A DNA stretch of 64,000 bases from an uncultured Alphaproteobacteria bacterium (GTDB lineage: Bacteria; Pseudomonadota; Alphaproteobacteria; Rhodobacterales; Rhodobacteraceae). The notes below the pieces were generated by a model, which worked only from the letters and a program-made list of their open reading frames with translations, did no database searches and was not told the DNA's origin. The stretch is from NCBI GenBank assembly GCA_902573735.1, contig CACGLH010000004.1:44737-108736 (forward strand), given 5' to 3'. Positions within the stretch are counted from its first letter, which is position 1; each line of letters starts with the position of its first letter. Positions 36,615-45,078 of this stretch are shown here, in pieces. Position numbers and translations under genes: made by a program.

Positions 36615-37529
36615 TTGACAAAAGATAGTATACCCGAAGAAAAAAAAGTCGTTAATAAAATTGATCTCCACGCTGAATTAATTGAAACTGGCGTGGAGCA
36701 AGTTTTAATTGATTTAGACAAAAGCTTAATTGGTTTAGATCCGGTAAAAACTAGAATAAGAGAAACAGCAGCACTATTGCTAGTCGAAAAAGCAAGAGAG
36801 AAACTTGGTTTAGCTCATGAAACACCAACCTTACACATGAGCTTTTCAGGAAATCCTGGCACTGGTAAAACAACTGTGGCACTGAGAATGGCTGAATTAT
36901 TACATAAACTTGGTTATGTTAGAAAAGGCCACCTGGTTACTGTTACCAGAGACGATTTAGTGGGCCAATATATAGGCCATACAGCACCAAAAACTAAAGA
37001 AGTATTAAAAAAAGCAATGGGTGGTGTTCTTTTTATTGATGAAGCTTATTATTTATATAGGCCAGAAAATGAAAGGGATTATGGACAGGAAGCAATTGAA
37101 ATTTTACTTCAAGTAATGGAAAATAATCGTGATGATTTAGTAGTGATATTGGCTGGTTATAAAAACAGAATGAACACATTTTTTGAAAGTAATCCAGGTT
37201 TCAGATCAAGGATAGCCCATCATATTGAATTTCCTGATTATTCAACTTCAGAACTTCTAGATATTGGGTCAGCTATGTTGGATCAATTAAATTATTGTTT
37301 TACAAAATCAGCTAAAAATGCATTTACTGAGTATATAAACTTAAGAAAAGAGCAACCTCATTTTGCAAATGCTAGATCAATTAGAAATGCCCTTGATAGA
37401 GTAAGATTGAGGCAAGCAAATAGACTATTTAAAGAAAATGATGGTCCTGTTGATGCGGAAAAGCTGAGTACATTAGAAGAAGTAGATATCAGAGAAAGTA
37501 GAGTTTTCAGTGGTGGAATTGATAATTAA
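36615..37529 (+). CDS. cbbX: Red-type RuBisCO activase CbbX
   Basis: A 304-residue AAA+ motor that remodels inhibited red-type RuBisCO by pulling on the large-subunit C-terminus. Walker A is [16 protein letters not shown] (about residues 78-93), Walker B is [11 protein letters not shown], and sensor residues follow in [11 protein letters not shown] and [15 protein letters not shown] (arginine finger region). The C-terminal helical lid ends with [16 protein letters not shown]. The start is TTG with an AAGGTAG Shine-Dalgarno. It ends the cbb operon. Its presence with the CbbS extension confirms a red-type enzyme. Confidence 0.97.
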   Translation: MTKDSIPEEKKVVNKIDLHAELIETGVEQVLIDLDKSLIGLDPVKTRIRETAALLLVEKAREKLGLAHETPTLHMSFSGNPGTGKTTVALRMAELLHKLGYVRKGHLVTVTRDDLVGQYIGHTAPKTKEVLKKAMGGVLFIDEAYYLYRPENERDYGQEAIEILLQVMENNRDDLVVILAGYKNRMNTFFESNPGFRSRIAHHIEFPDYSTSELLDIGSAMLDQLNYCFTKSAKNAFTEYINLRKEQPHFANARSIRNALDRVRLRQANRLFKENDGPVDAEKLSTLEEVDIRESRVFSGGIDN

Positions 37530-37559
37530 TTTATTAAAACTCCCTGATACTTTTAATTA

Positions 37560-38339
37560 TTAAAAATCTTCATAAGGATCAAATAAATCTAAGTTATCTT
37601 CCATTGGTTCAGGTGGTTCGTTAATCCTTGTTTGAAGATATGTTGATCTCGTAGAATAATAACTATCTAAACTGTTATATAGTATTGTATCAACCATTGT
37701 GCCAAATTCATGTCGTTTATTAAGAATATTTAAAGCACTAAATGTAATCAGACTAGCTCCTTCAGCTGGTCCTGATAATAAACTCATTGGATTTAATGTA
37801 TAATCCACTAACATTGATAGAGATCCTCTTAAAGAGCTGGGTCCTACAAATGGTAATTCTAAATATGGACCCACAGGAAATCCCCAATACGCAGATGTCT
37901 CGTCAAATTCAGTATCATCTGAGAACAAACTGATTCTGGAAGCAACATCAAAAATACCAAAAACACCAACTGAAGAGTTTATAACAAAACGGGTGACATC
38001 TGTTGTAGCTTTAATAAACTCAGCTTGACCGAGGTGGTTTACAAATCTTTTAGGTTCTTGCAAGTTTTCATGAAAATTTGCTGCACCTAATCTTATTGGC
38101 CTGGGTATAACATTTCCATAGACCTTTGAAGCTGGTTTTAGAGTTGTTTTATCAATGTGTTTATTAAAAGCGTGAACTTTTCTATTTGTTTCTTCAAAAG
38201 GATCATTAGGATTAGAACTATAATTTTTAAGATTTGTAGTATTACAAGCTGATAAAAAGAGTATGCAACATATACTAATAATTTTTTTTATTAAAATTTT
38301 TTTTATATAAAAAATGTAGATTGGTAATTTTAATTTCAT
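37560..38339 (-). CDS. mlaA: MlaA (VacJ) outer-membrane lipoprotein
   Basis: A 259-residue lipoprotein. The N-terminus has an uncommon basic stretch (KLKLPIYIFYIKKILIKK) before the lipobox SIC-CILFLSAC, with the lipidated cysteine at about residue 32, and then a Ser/Asn linker. The MlaA core follows: NDPFEETNRKVHAFN, KVYGNVIPRPIRLGAANFHENL, VNSSVGVFGIFDVA, DFDETSAYWGFPVGPYLELPF and YTLNPMSLLSG. It removes mislocalised phospholipids from the outer membrane with the MlaFEDB pathway. No other mla gene is in the window. It is convergent with cbbX, 30 bases away. Confidence 0.93.
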   Translation of the reverse strand: MKLKLPIYIFYIKKILIKKIISICCILFLSACNTTNLKNYSSNPNDPFEETNRKVHAFNKHIDKTTLKPASKVYGNVIPRPIRLGAANFHENLQEPKRFVNHLGQAEFIKATTDVTRFVINSSVGVFGIFDVASRISLFSDDTEFDETSAYWGFPVGPYLELPFVGPSSLRGSLSMLVDYTLNPMSLLSGPAEGASLITFSALNILNKRHEFGTMVDTILYNSLDSYYSTRSTYLQTRINEPPEPMEDNLDLFDPYEDF

Positions 38340-38480
38340 TATAAGCTGTATGGTAAACCATATTTAGTATAACACTTTAATTTAATAATAGGAAATCCTT
38401 TAATAATAAAATTATTATTTTTTAATTTTTCTTATTTGTAGTACTTAATGTGTAATAATTAAAACTTTGTTGGTATAAAA

Positions 38481-39860
38481 TTGAGACTTAAAATTTATAA
38501 TACAAAATCAAAGAATAAAGAAATTTTTAAACCATTAGATTCTAATAATATTAGAATGTATGTCTGTGGCCCAACTGTTTACGATAGAGCTCATATAGGT
38601 AATGCAAGGCCAGTAGTTGTGTTTGATATTTTATATAGGTTGTTAAAATATTTATATGGTGAAAAATCAGTTACTTACGTAAGAAATATAACTGATGTTG
38701 ATGATAAAATAATTGCTAAGTCTTCCGCAGAAAATAAGTCAGTTAATGAAATTACTTCAGAGACAATAAAATGGTTTATCGAAGATAATAATTATTTGAA
38801 TGTAAATAAGCCAACACATGAACCAAAAGCAACGGATTATATTTCGCAAATGATTGCTATGATTGAAGTTCTGATTTTAAAAAAAAATGCATATGTTTTA
38901 GAGGATGGTGAAGTTCTTTTTTCAGTAAATACTTTCAAAAGTTATGGTTTCTTATCAAAACAAAATTTGGAATCAATGATCGTTGGTAATAGAGTAGATA
39001 TTGATAGAAGAAAAAAAAATCCTCTAGATTTTGTACTCTGGAAACCAACATCAAAGAATAATATAGGTTGGGATAGTCCTTGGGGTTATGGTAGGCCTGG
39101 ATGGCATATCGAGTGTTCAGCTATGAGTAAGGAAATTTTAGGTGAAACTTTTGACATTCATGGTGGAGGTATTGACCTTATTTTTCCTCATCATGAGAAT
39201 GAAACCGCCCAAAGTATTTGTGCTAATAACAAAAATTCACTAGCTAACTATTGGATGCATAATGGGTTTGTAAATATTGAGGGACAAAAAATGTCAAAAT
39301 CTTTGGGTAACTATCTAACAGTAGAAGATTTAAGAAACAAAAATATTGATGGAGCAGTTATTCGTTTTGTCCTTTTATCTACTCATTATAGACAGCCTTT
39401 GGATTGGACAAACAGAAAATTAACAGAAGCGCAAAATATTATAAATAAATGGTTTAGTGTAACAAATAATAGAGATTTAAATATCAATGGAATTCCAACA
39501 AATAAAATTTTGGAAGCCCTATGTGATGATCTAAATATACCATTAGTTATTACTGAAATGCATAACCTATTGAAAGAAGAAGATTATGATGGATTTGCAA
39601 ATTCTTTCTTTTTTTTAGGCTTTAATTCAAACAATAGCATCAAATCAAAAAATAACCTTGATAAGCAAACTATTAAAGAAATGATAAATTTATTAATAGT
39701 AGAGAGGCAAAATGCAAGAAAAAATAAGGACTATAGAAATTCTGATCTAATAAGAATTAAGCTTGAAAAAGCTGGAGTAACAATTAATGATCATGGAAAT
39801 GAAACAACCTGGTCATTAAAACCAAATTTTAATCCTAGTAGTTTATTAACGGAAAATTGA
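38481..39860 (+). CDS. cysS: Cysteinyl-tRNA synthetase CysS
   Basis: A 459-residue class I aminoacyl-tRNA synthetase. The N-terminal zinc-binding region begins YVCGPTVYDRAHIGNARP, which contains the HIGH-type motif, and continues with ECSAMSKEILG and DIHGGGIDLIFPHHENE (zinc ligands), and KMSKS in EGQKMSKSLGNYLT. The C-terminal helical domain is short. It charges tRNA-Cys. The start is TTG with no strong Shine-Dalgarno; the RLKIYNTKS block is the expected N-terminus. It overlaps the start of cimA (TGATG). Confidence 0.95.
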   Translation: MRLKIYNTKSKNKEIFKPLDSNNIRMYVCGPTVYDRAHIGNARPVVVFDILYRLLKYLYGEKSVTYVRNITDVDDKIIAKSSAENKSVNEITSETIKWFIEDNNYLNVNKPTHEPKATDYISQMIAMIEVLILKKNAYVLEDGEVLFSVNTFKSYGFLSKQNLESMIVGNRVDIDRRKKNPLDFVLWKPTSKNNIGWDSPWGYGRPGWHIECSAMSKEILGETFDIHGGGIDLIFPHHENETAQSICANNKNSLANYWMHNGFVNIEGQKMSKSLGNYLTVEDLRNKNIDGAVIRFVLLSTHYRQPLDWTNRKLTEAQNIINKWFSVTNNRDLNINGIPTNKILEALCDDLNIPLVITEMHNLLKEEDYDGFANSFFFLGFNSNNSIKSKNNLDKQTIKEMINLLIVERQNARKNKDYRNSDLIRIKLEKAGVTINDHGNETTWSLKPNFNPSSLLTEN

Positions 39861-41479
39861 TGGATCAAATTTTTTTATATGATACCACCCTTAGAGATGG
39901 TCAACAAACGCAAGGAGTTCAGTTTACTTATGAAGATAAGTTTCGTATTGTTAACGCTTTAGATAACCTTGGGTTGGACTATATAGAAGGGGGATGGCCT
40001 GGTGCTAACCCAACGGACACAGATTTTTTCCAAAATCCCCCAAAAATCAAAAACTCAATTCTTACAGCTTTTGGTATGACGAAAAGAGTAGGGATATCCG
40101 CAAATAATGATACTATATTAGCATCAGTAGTAAATTCTGGAACAAATGCAGTATGCCTAGTAGGAAAATCCTATGATTACCATGTAAAGAAGGTTTTAGG
40201 TATTTCTAATCAAGAGAACCTTATCAATATTGAAGAATCAATAAGACATCTTGTAAAATCAGGGAAGGAAGCCATTTTTGATGCAGAACATTTTTTTGAT
40301 GGCTTCAAATCTGATCCAAAATATGCGTTTGAGTGTCTATTATCAGCATATCAATCTGATGCAGATTGGATTATACTATGTGACACAAATGGAGGCACTC
40401 TTCCTAACGAAATTTATGAGATTGTAAAAAGTGTTATAAAAATGGGAATACCTGGTAACAAATTAGGTATTCATTCTCATAATGATACTGAAAATGCTGT
40501 TGCCAATTCTTTTGCTGCAATAGATGCAGGGGTAAGACAAATACAAGGAACAATAAATGGTTTGGGAGAAAGATGTGGTAACGCAAACCTAATATCTATT
40601 ATACCCAGCCTTATTTTAAAACAACATTTTAATAATAGATTTAAAATTAATATTGATAAAACAAAATTAAAAGAAATTACTAAGTTATCGAGAATATTAG
40701 ATGAAATTTTGAATAGAGTACCCAATAAAGCTTCTCCTTATGTTGGTGCAGCAGCTTTTACTCATAAGGCAGGATTGCATGCAAGTGCTATTTTGAAAGA
40801 TCCAAAAACTTATGAGCATATTAATCCAAGTGAAGTTGGAAATGTAAGAGTTATACCTGCATCAAATCAAGCAGGTAAATCAAATCTTATAAAAATATTG
40901 AATGAGTCAGGTGTAGAAATTGAAAAGAGTGATGATCGTATTTTTAGAATTCTACAAGAAATAAAGGAAAAAGAGGATAAAGGATATACATTTGATGTAG
41001 CAAGTGCATCTTTTGAGATTTTTGCAAGAAAACAATTAGGACTTATGCCACATTATTTTTCTGTTAATAGATATAAAGTAACAATGGAGAAACGGCAAAA
41101 AATTGAAAATCAATATTCAATCATATCGGAGGCTGTTGTTTCTATAAATTTAGGTAATCAAGAACAAGTTTCTATTGCAGAAAGTTTAGATAATAATGGT
41201 GAAGATCAAGGACCTGTTCATGCATTATCTGCAGCACTAAAAAAAGATCTTGGACCTTATCAATCTTTTATTGAGGATATAAAACTTGTTGATTTTAAAG
41301 TACGTATCATGAATGGAGGTACTGAGGCCATTACTAGGGTTTTGATTGACAGTGAAGATAGAAATGGCTTGAGGTGGTCGACTATTGGTGTTTCAGCTAA
41401 TATAATTGATGCAAGTTACGATGCAATATTAGACTCCATCAATTGGAAGCTCTTGAGAGAAAATGCAACTCCTGTTTAA
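39860..41479 (+). CDS. cimA: Citramalate synthase CimA
   Basis: A 539-residue enzyme of the alpha-isopropylmalate/citramalate synthase family. The N-terminal DRE-TIM barrel has FLYDTTLRDGQQTQGVQFTYEDK and the HSHNDTENAVANSF metal motif, then GTINGLGERCGNANL. The GAAAFTHKAGLHASAI motif and the C-terminal regulatory domain (about residues 380-530) are present. The family condenses pyruvate and acetyl-CoA to citramalate for isoleucine synthesis by the threonine-independent route. It shares the A of its ATG with the cysS stop codon TGA (TGATG). A TTG directly upstream (39857) would add only one residue and is not preferred. Confidence 0.92.
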   Translation: MDQIFLYDTTLRDGQQTQGVQFTYEDKFRIVNALDNLGLDYIEGGWPGANPTDTDFFQNPPKIKNSILTAFGMTKRVGISANNDTILASVVNSGTNAVCLVGKSYDYHVKKVLGISNQENLINIEESIRHLVKSGKEAIFDAEHFFDGFKSDPKYAFECLLSAYQSDADWIILCDTNGGTLPNEIYEIVKSVIKMGIPGNKLGIHSHNDTENAVANSFAAIDAGVRQIQGTINGLGERCGNANLISIIPSLILKQHFNNRFKINIDKTKLKEITKLSRILDEILNRVPNKASPYVGAAAFTHKAGLHASAILKDPKTYEHINPSEVGNVRVIPASNQAGKSNLIKILNESGVEIEKSDDRIFRILQEIKEKEDKGYTFDVASASFEIFARKQLGLMPHYFSVNRYKVTMEKRQKIENQYSIISEAVVSINLGNQEQVSIAESLDNNGEDQGPVHALSAALKKDLGPYQSFIEDIKLVDFKVRIMNGGTEAITRVLIDSEDRNGLRWSTIGVSANIIDASYDAILDSINWKLLRENATPV

Positions 41480-41487
41480 TAGTTTAT

Positions 41488-42111
41488 ATGATAGAAATAT
41501 CTCTATACTCAAAACATAATATTCAAGAAGGATTTACTTTTCTATCTAGAAAAGATGAAAAATTAGCAAAACTGATTATTTCAAATCCTAATTTTTCCTT
41601 ATCAAAAAGATGTACGGGTTTTAAAGCATTGTTGAAAACTATCATTAGCCAGCAGCTTTCTACTTCAGCTGCAAACAGTATCTGGACAAGAGTTACTAAA
41701 AATAATCTGAATTCTAGTCTTAATATTTTAAAAGCAGATCAGCAATTATTATTATCTCTTGGGTTATCAAGACAAAAATGCATATATGTTAAAGAGCTGG
41801 CTAAACAAAACATTAATTATAGGGATTTAAATTTAAGTTCCTCTCAAGAAGTTATTAATAGACTTACCAAAATAAAAGGAATAGGGAAGTGGACAGCTGA
41901 AATTTATTGTTTGTTTTCATTGGGGCATGCTAATGTATTTCCTTCAGGTGACTTAGCTTTACAAGAATCAATAAAGTTACTTTTTAATTTTCAGGTTAGA
42001 CCTTCAGAAAAAGAAGTAGTTAAAATATCTGAAAACTGGAATCCATGGAAATCATTAGCCGCTCATTTACTTTGGGATCATTATAGAAAAATAAAAAAAG
42101 GATCGAAATGA
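41488..42111 (+). CDS. DNA-3-methyladenine glycosylase II (AlkA-type, HhH-GPD)
   Basis: A 207-residue helix-hairpin-helix GPD superfamily DNA glycosylase. The signature is KTIISQQLSTSAANSIWTRV at the start of the domain, LTKIKGIGKWTAEIYCLFSL, which is the HhH, and NVFPSGDLALQESI, which holds the catalytic aspartate D155. It removes 3-methyladenine and other alkylated bases, the first step of base excision repair. A longer frame opens at TTG 41443 inside the end of cimA, but the ATG at 41488 is preferred because of its family start. It is followed with a four-base ATGA overlap by the esterase gene. Confidence 0.9.
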   Translation: MIEISLYSKHNIQEGFTFLSRKDEKLAKLIISNPNFSLSKRCTGFKALLKTIISQQLSTSAANSIWTRVTKNNLNSSLNILKADQQLLLSLGLSRQKCIYVKELAKQNINYRDLNLSSSQEVINRLTKIKGIGKWTAEIYCLFSLGHANVFPSGDLALQESIKLLFNFQVRPSEKEVVKISENWNPWKSLAAHLLWDHYRKIKKGSK

Positions 42112-42770
42112 CTGATATTTTAAAAGGCCCTGTAAAAAAATCTATTTCAGGTATAAATAATGAAATCGTTATTTTTTTTCACGGTTATGGGGCGGATGGA
42201 AGTGACTTAATTTCATTATCTGATGCCTTTTCAAAAATATTGCCCAACGCAGTTTTTTATTCTCCAAATGCTCCACAAAAATGTGAAATGGGAGGTTTAG
42301 GTTATCAATGGTTCCCCATTAAACAAAAAAATGATGGTAGCTTAGATTTAAATGCTAAAAATGAAATACTCAATTCTGTAAAGCTAATTAACCGTTATAT
42401 TGATGAAATTGAATCAGAAACTGGTATTAGTTCAAAAAACTTCATTTTGGTAGGGTTTTCACAAGGAACAATGATGGTATTGGAAACATTATTATCAAGA
42501 GAAAAAAAAATTAGTGCAGTTGTTGGTTTTTCAGGAGGTTTTTTAAATGTAAAAAATAAAGTTTCCAAAATAAATTTGGATACTCCAATTTTACTTGTTC
42601 ATGGAGATGAAGATAATGTGGTTCCAATGGAAATGACAAAGATGGCAAAGAAAAACTTAAATATTTTAGGGTATTTTGTTAATACATATTTTTCAAAAGG
42701 ACTTGGTCACGGCATTTCATTAGATGGACTTGCAGAGTCTACAAAATTTTTAAAAAAATTAAATATATAA
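42108..42770 (+). CDS. Phospholipase/carboxylesterase family hydrolase
   Basis: A 220-residue alpha/beta hydrolase of the phospholipase/carboxylesterase (YpfH/EstB) family. IFFHGYGADGSDLISLSDA is the oxyanion region, FILVGFSQGTMMVLE contains the nucleophilic serine, LLVHGDEDNVVPMEM gives the catalytic aspartate, and KGLGHGISLDG the histidine. The Trp/Phe motif GYQWFPI is characteristic. Its ATG overlaps the stop of the glycosylase gene by four bases, so the two are translationally coupled, although no functional link is known. The ester substrate is unknown. Confidence 0.92.
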   Translation: MTDILKGPVKKSISGINNEIVIFFHGYGADGSDLISLSDAFSKILPNAVFYSPNAPQKCEMGGLGYQWFPIKQKNDGSLDLNAKNEILNSVKLINRYIDEIESETGISSKNFILVGFSQGTMMVLETLLSREKKISAVVGFSGGFLNVKNKVSKINLDTPILLVHGDEDNVVPMEMTKMAKKNLNILGYFVNTYFSKGLGHGISLDGLAESTKFLKKLNI

Positions 42771-42846
42771 GTTCAGATTTTTGCAAAATTTTTTTATGTT
42801 TAAATTTTTACTTTAAATTACCTATAAAAAAAAATATTCTAATAAT

Positions 42847-43422
42847 ATGTCTACGGGTACACACAGCTATTATTTTAAATCAGCAGGAAAAAATCCTTCT
42901 CTAGTATTGAATGCTGATTATCGTCCATTATCATATTTACCCTTGTCGATATGGTCATGGAAAGACACAATAAAAGGTGTTTTCATGGATAGGATAAATG
43001 TTGTAGCTGAATATGATAAGTATGTTAATTCTCCATCAATGAAAATAAAAATACCTTCTGTAGTAGTTTTAAAAGAATATATCAAACCTGTCAGGTCTAA
43101 CGCCTTTACAAGATTTAATCTATTTTTGAGAGATGAATTTCGGTGTCAATATTGTGGATCAAAAGATGATCTTACATTTGATCACGTGCTTCCACGTGCT
43201 CAGGGTGGAAAGACAACATGGGAAAATGTTGTAGCTGCTTGCAGTAATTGTAATTTGAAAAAAGGATCAAAATCTATAAAAAAATCTAGATTAAAACTTT
43301 TAAAAAAACCAGTAATACCTTCAACTGAGGAATTATTAAATAAGGGAAGAAAATTTCCACCTAACTATTTGCATGATAGTTGGACAGACTTCCTTTATTG
43401 GGATGCCGAATTACTTTCATGA
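42847..43422 (+). CDS. HNH endonuclease domain protein
   Basis: A 191-residue protein with a single C-terminal-half HNH nuclease domain (about residues 90-140): FLRDEFRCQYCGSKDDLTFDHVLPRAQGGKTTWENVV, read in shorter parts as CQYCGS, FDHVLPRAQGGK and NVVAACSNCNLKKG, gives the metal-binding Cys pairs and the His-Asn-His core. The N-terminal part (LVLNADYRPLSYLPLSIWSW) is the conserved segment of a widespread proteobacterial HNH family of unknown biological role. It is not near a restriction or intron system. It converges with dsbB and overlaps it by 28 bases. Confidence 0.9.
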   Translation: MSTGTHSYYFKSAGKNPSLVLNADYRPLSYLPLSIWSWKDTIKGVFMDRINVVAEYDKYVNSPSMKIKIPSVVVLKEYIKPVRSNAFTRFNLFLRDEFRCQYCGSKDDLTFDHVLPRAQGGKTTWENVVAACSNCNLKKGSKSIKKSRLKLLKKPVIPSTEELLNKGRKFPPNYLHDSWTDFLYWDAELLS

Positions 43423-43895
43423 CTTCTTTTTTGATAATAAATTAATAATAACCATATCAAGGAGATAAATACTGTTAATATCATATTCCAACCAGTCAAT
43501 GATAAGTTTAGAAAATTCCAGGCCTCTATTTCACAAGTCTTGATTGGAGTATTATTCAAATTTTTTAAAATTTCTTCAGTACTTAAATCATTAAATTTAA
43601 TTTCACCACTACACGAGAACACATTATCCCATAGGTTTTGTTCTAACCCATAATGATATAAAGCTAAAATAAATGCTAAAAACATATTTATTAAACCTAG
43701 GACCATTATATATTTTGGTATTGAAGACGATGAAATAATAATTAGAGCTATAAAAATATTAAAAATATGTGGCCACCTTTGCCAAATACAGATTTTGCAA
43801 GGAAGAATTCCATATTCGTATTGTAAAATAAAAACAAACAGTAATGAAAATATAGAAAGAAACAATACTGTATTTATAAAAAAAAATGATTTCAT
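43395..43895 (-). CDS. dsbB: Disulfide bond formation protein DsbB
   Basis: A 166-residue inner-membrane protein with four hydrophobic helices. The first periplasmic loop has the CXXC motif in LPCKICIWQRWPH (residues 33 and 36) and the second has the pair in VFSCSGEIKF and IKTCEIEAW. These match the two disulfides of DsbB that pass electrons from DsbA to quinone. It is downstream of the DedA/YqaA-type gene, with which it overlaps by four bases, and overlaps the convergent HNH gene by 28 bases. DsbA was not found in the window. Confidence 0.88.
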   Translation of the reverse strand: MKSFFFINTVLFLSIFSLLFVFILQYEYGILPCKICIWQRWPHIFNIFIALIIISSSSIPKYIMVLGLINMFLAFILALYHYGLEQNLWDNVFSCSGEIKFNDLSTEEILKNLNNTPIKTCEIEAWNFLNLSLTGWNMILTVFISLIWLLLIYYQKRSHESNSASQ

Positions 43896-44473
43896 AAAAG
43901 CTTAAAGCCTATTATAGTGAATACGAAAATGATTGTAATAATGATTACAGTTGTAGAAAAATAATTTTTTATAATATTTATAGCTGTATCTTTAAAAAAA
44001 TATATTAAAAAAGCTAATAGAAAAAATCTTAGACCTCTAGATAAAGTTGAAGCCCAAAGAAAATCAAAAACAGGCATATTAGTTGTTCCTGAAATTATAG
44101 CAATTAACTTGTAAGGTATGGGTGAAAACCCACCTAATAAAACAGCAAGAATTCCATTTTCATTATAACTAACTGAAAAATCTGAATAATGATTTTTTAA
44201 ATCCAAAAAACTTAATATTGGTAGACCTATTTGTTCAAAAAACATTAGGCCAATAAAATAACCAAAAAAGCCTCCTAATACAGAAAAAAATGTTGTAAAA
44301 AAAGCAAGAAAAAAAACTTTCCTATAATGTATTATAGCTAGAGGTATAAACAAAAAATCTGGGGGAATAGGAAAAAATATTGCCTCGATAAAAGCAATAA
44401 AGTATAAAATGTAAATGGAATAATGTGATTTTGACGTGTTGATAATAAAAAGTTTTGTACTTTTTAGGGCCAT
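43892..44473 (-). CDS. YqaA/DedA family (SNARE-associated) membrane protein
   Basis: A 193-residue polytopic membrane protein with the DedA/SNARE-associated signature: YFIAFIEAIFFPIPPDFLFIPLA near the start, FFTTFFSVLGGFFGYFIGLMFFEQIG, and a later LGGFSPIPYKLIAIISGTTNMP re-entrant helix region with conserved Pro and Tyr. It has five to six hydrophobic segments. Family members help maintain membrane lipid asymmetry or flip undecaprenyl phosphate; the role of the short YqaA subgroup is less clear. It overlaps dsbB by four bases, so both are in one operon. Confidence 0.87.
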   Translation of the reverse strand: MALKSTKLFIINTSKSHYSIYILYFIAFIEAIFFPIPPDFLFIPLAIIHYRKVFFLAFFTTFFSVLGGFFGYFIGLMFFEQIGLPILSFLDLKNHYSDFSVSYNENGILAVLLGGFSPIPYKLIAIISGTTNMPVFDFLWASTLSRGLRFFLLAFLIYFFKDTAINIIKNYFSTTVIIITIIFVFTIIGFKLL

Positions 44474-44583
44474 ATTTTATAATCTTAACAAATTTTAGTT
44501 TTAAATATAAATCAATATTAGATTAAGCGTATTTATTTTATTAATTGGTCTATTTCAAGGTATAGATAAAAAATAGGAATATC

Positions 44584-44814
44584 ATGAAAATAGTATGGGG
44601 ACTTTATATATATTCAGTTTTAAATGGTATAGGTTTTGAAACATCGCATTCTATAACTAGTTTAGACACGTATTTTATTTCAAAAAAGGAATGTATAAAT
44701 TCAGCTAGATTAATGAACTCGGGATCTGCCAAAGATCGTGAAATTGGTTTAGATCCAGGAATAAAAATCAGATATATATGTTTAGCTAAACCAAAGATTG
44801 GATTAAATACTTGA
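44584..44814 (+). CDS. Small protein of unknown function
   Basis: A 76-residue protein that I do not recognise. It starts at ATG after a weak AGGAAT Shine-Dalgarno. The N-terminus (WGLYIYSVLNGIG) is mildly hydrophobic but too short to be a clear signal peptide. There are two cysteines, in KKECINSARLM and IRYICLAKP, about 30 residues apart, which could form a disulfide. It lies between the DedA-type gene and tRNA-Leu. The coding frame has sensible residue composition, so it is probably a real small gene. Confidence 0.55.
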   Translation: MKIVWGLYIYSVLNGIGFETSHSITSLDTYFISKKECINSARLMNSGSAKDREIGLDPGIKIRYICLAKPKIGLNT

Positions 44815-44862
44815 TATAAAATAATAAATCTTGTTATATTTATTATAGAATTTAATTAAATT

Positions 44863-44948
44863 GCCCGAGTGGCGGAATGGTAGACGCAGCGGATTCAAAA
44901 TCCGCCGCCTTTACGGGTGTGAGAGTTCGAGTCTCTCCTCGGGCACCA
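44863..44948 (+). tRNA. tRNA-Leu (anticodon CAA)
   Basis: The sequence forms a tRNA with a long variable arm, as expected for leucine. The acceptor stem pairs GCCCGAG with CTCGGGC (followed by A, then an encoded CCA at 44946-44948). The D arm contains TGGCGGAATGGTAGACGC. The anticodon stem is GCGGA/TCCGC with loop TTCAAAA and anticodon CAA at 44896-44898, so it reads UUG. The T arm has GTTCGAGTC. It is the only tRNA gene I find in the window and stands alone. Confidence 0.95.
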
Positions 44949-45078
44949 TTAAAAATATGATTTTTGGTTAATTATTTATAAAAATATCTTTAATTAATGT
45001 GGTCAATATATGGAAAGAAGTCATGAATTTATTTGACGGATATCTGGATTTAGAAATTGATTATTTAAAATCTATTTT

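Noticed and set aside
39857..39859. TTG as the start of cimA
   Set aside because: The ATG directly after it overlaps the cysS stop as TGATG, a common coupling form.
42847..43422. HNH gene as a homing endonuclease or restriction enzyme
   Set aside because: No intron, intein or methylase gene is adjacent, and the N-terminal segment matches a common stand-alone chromosomal HNH family.
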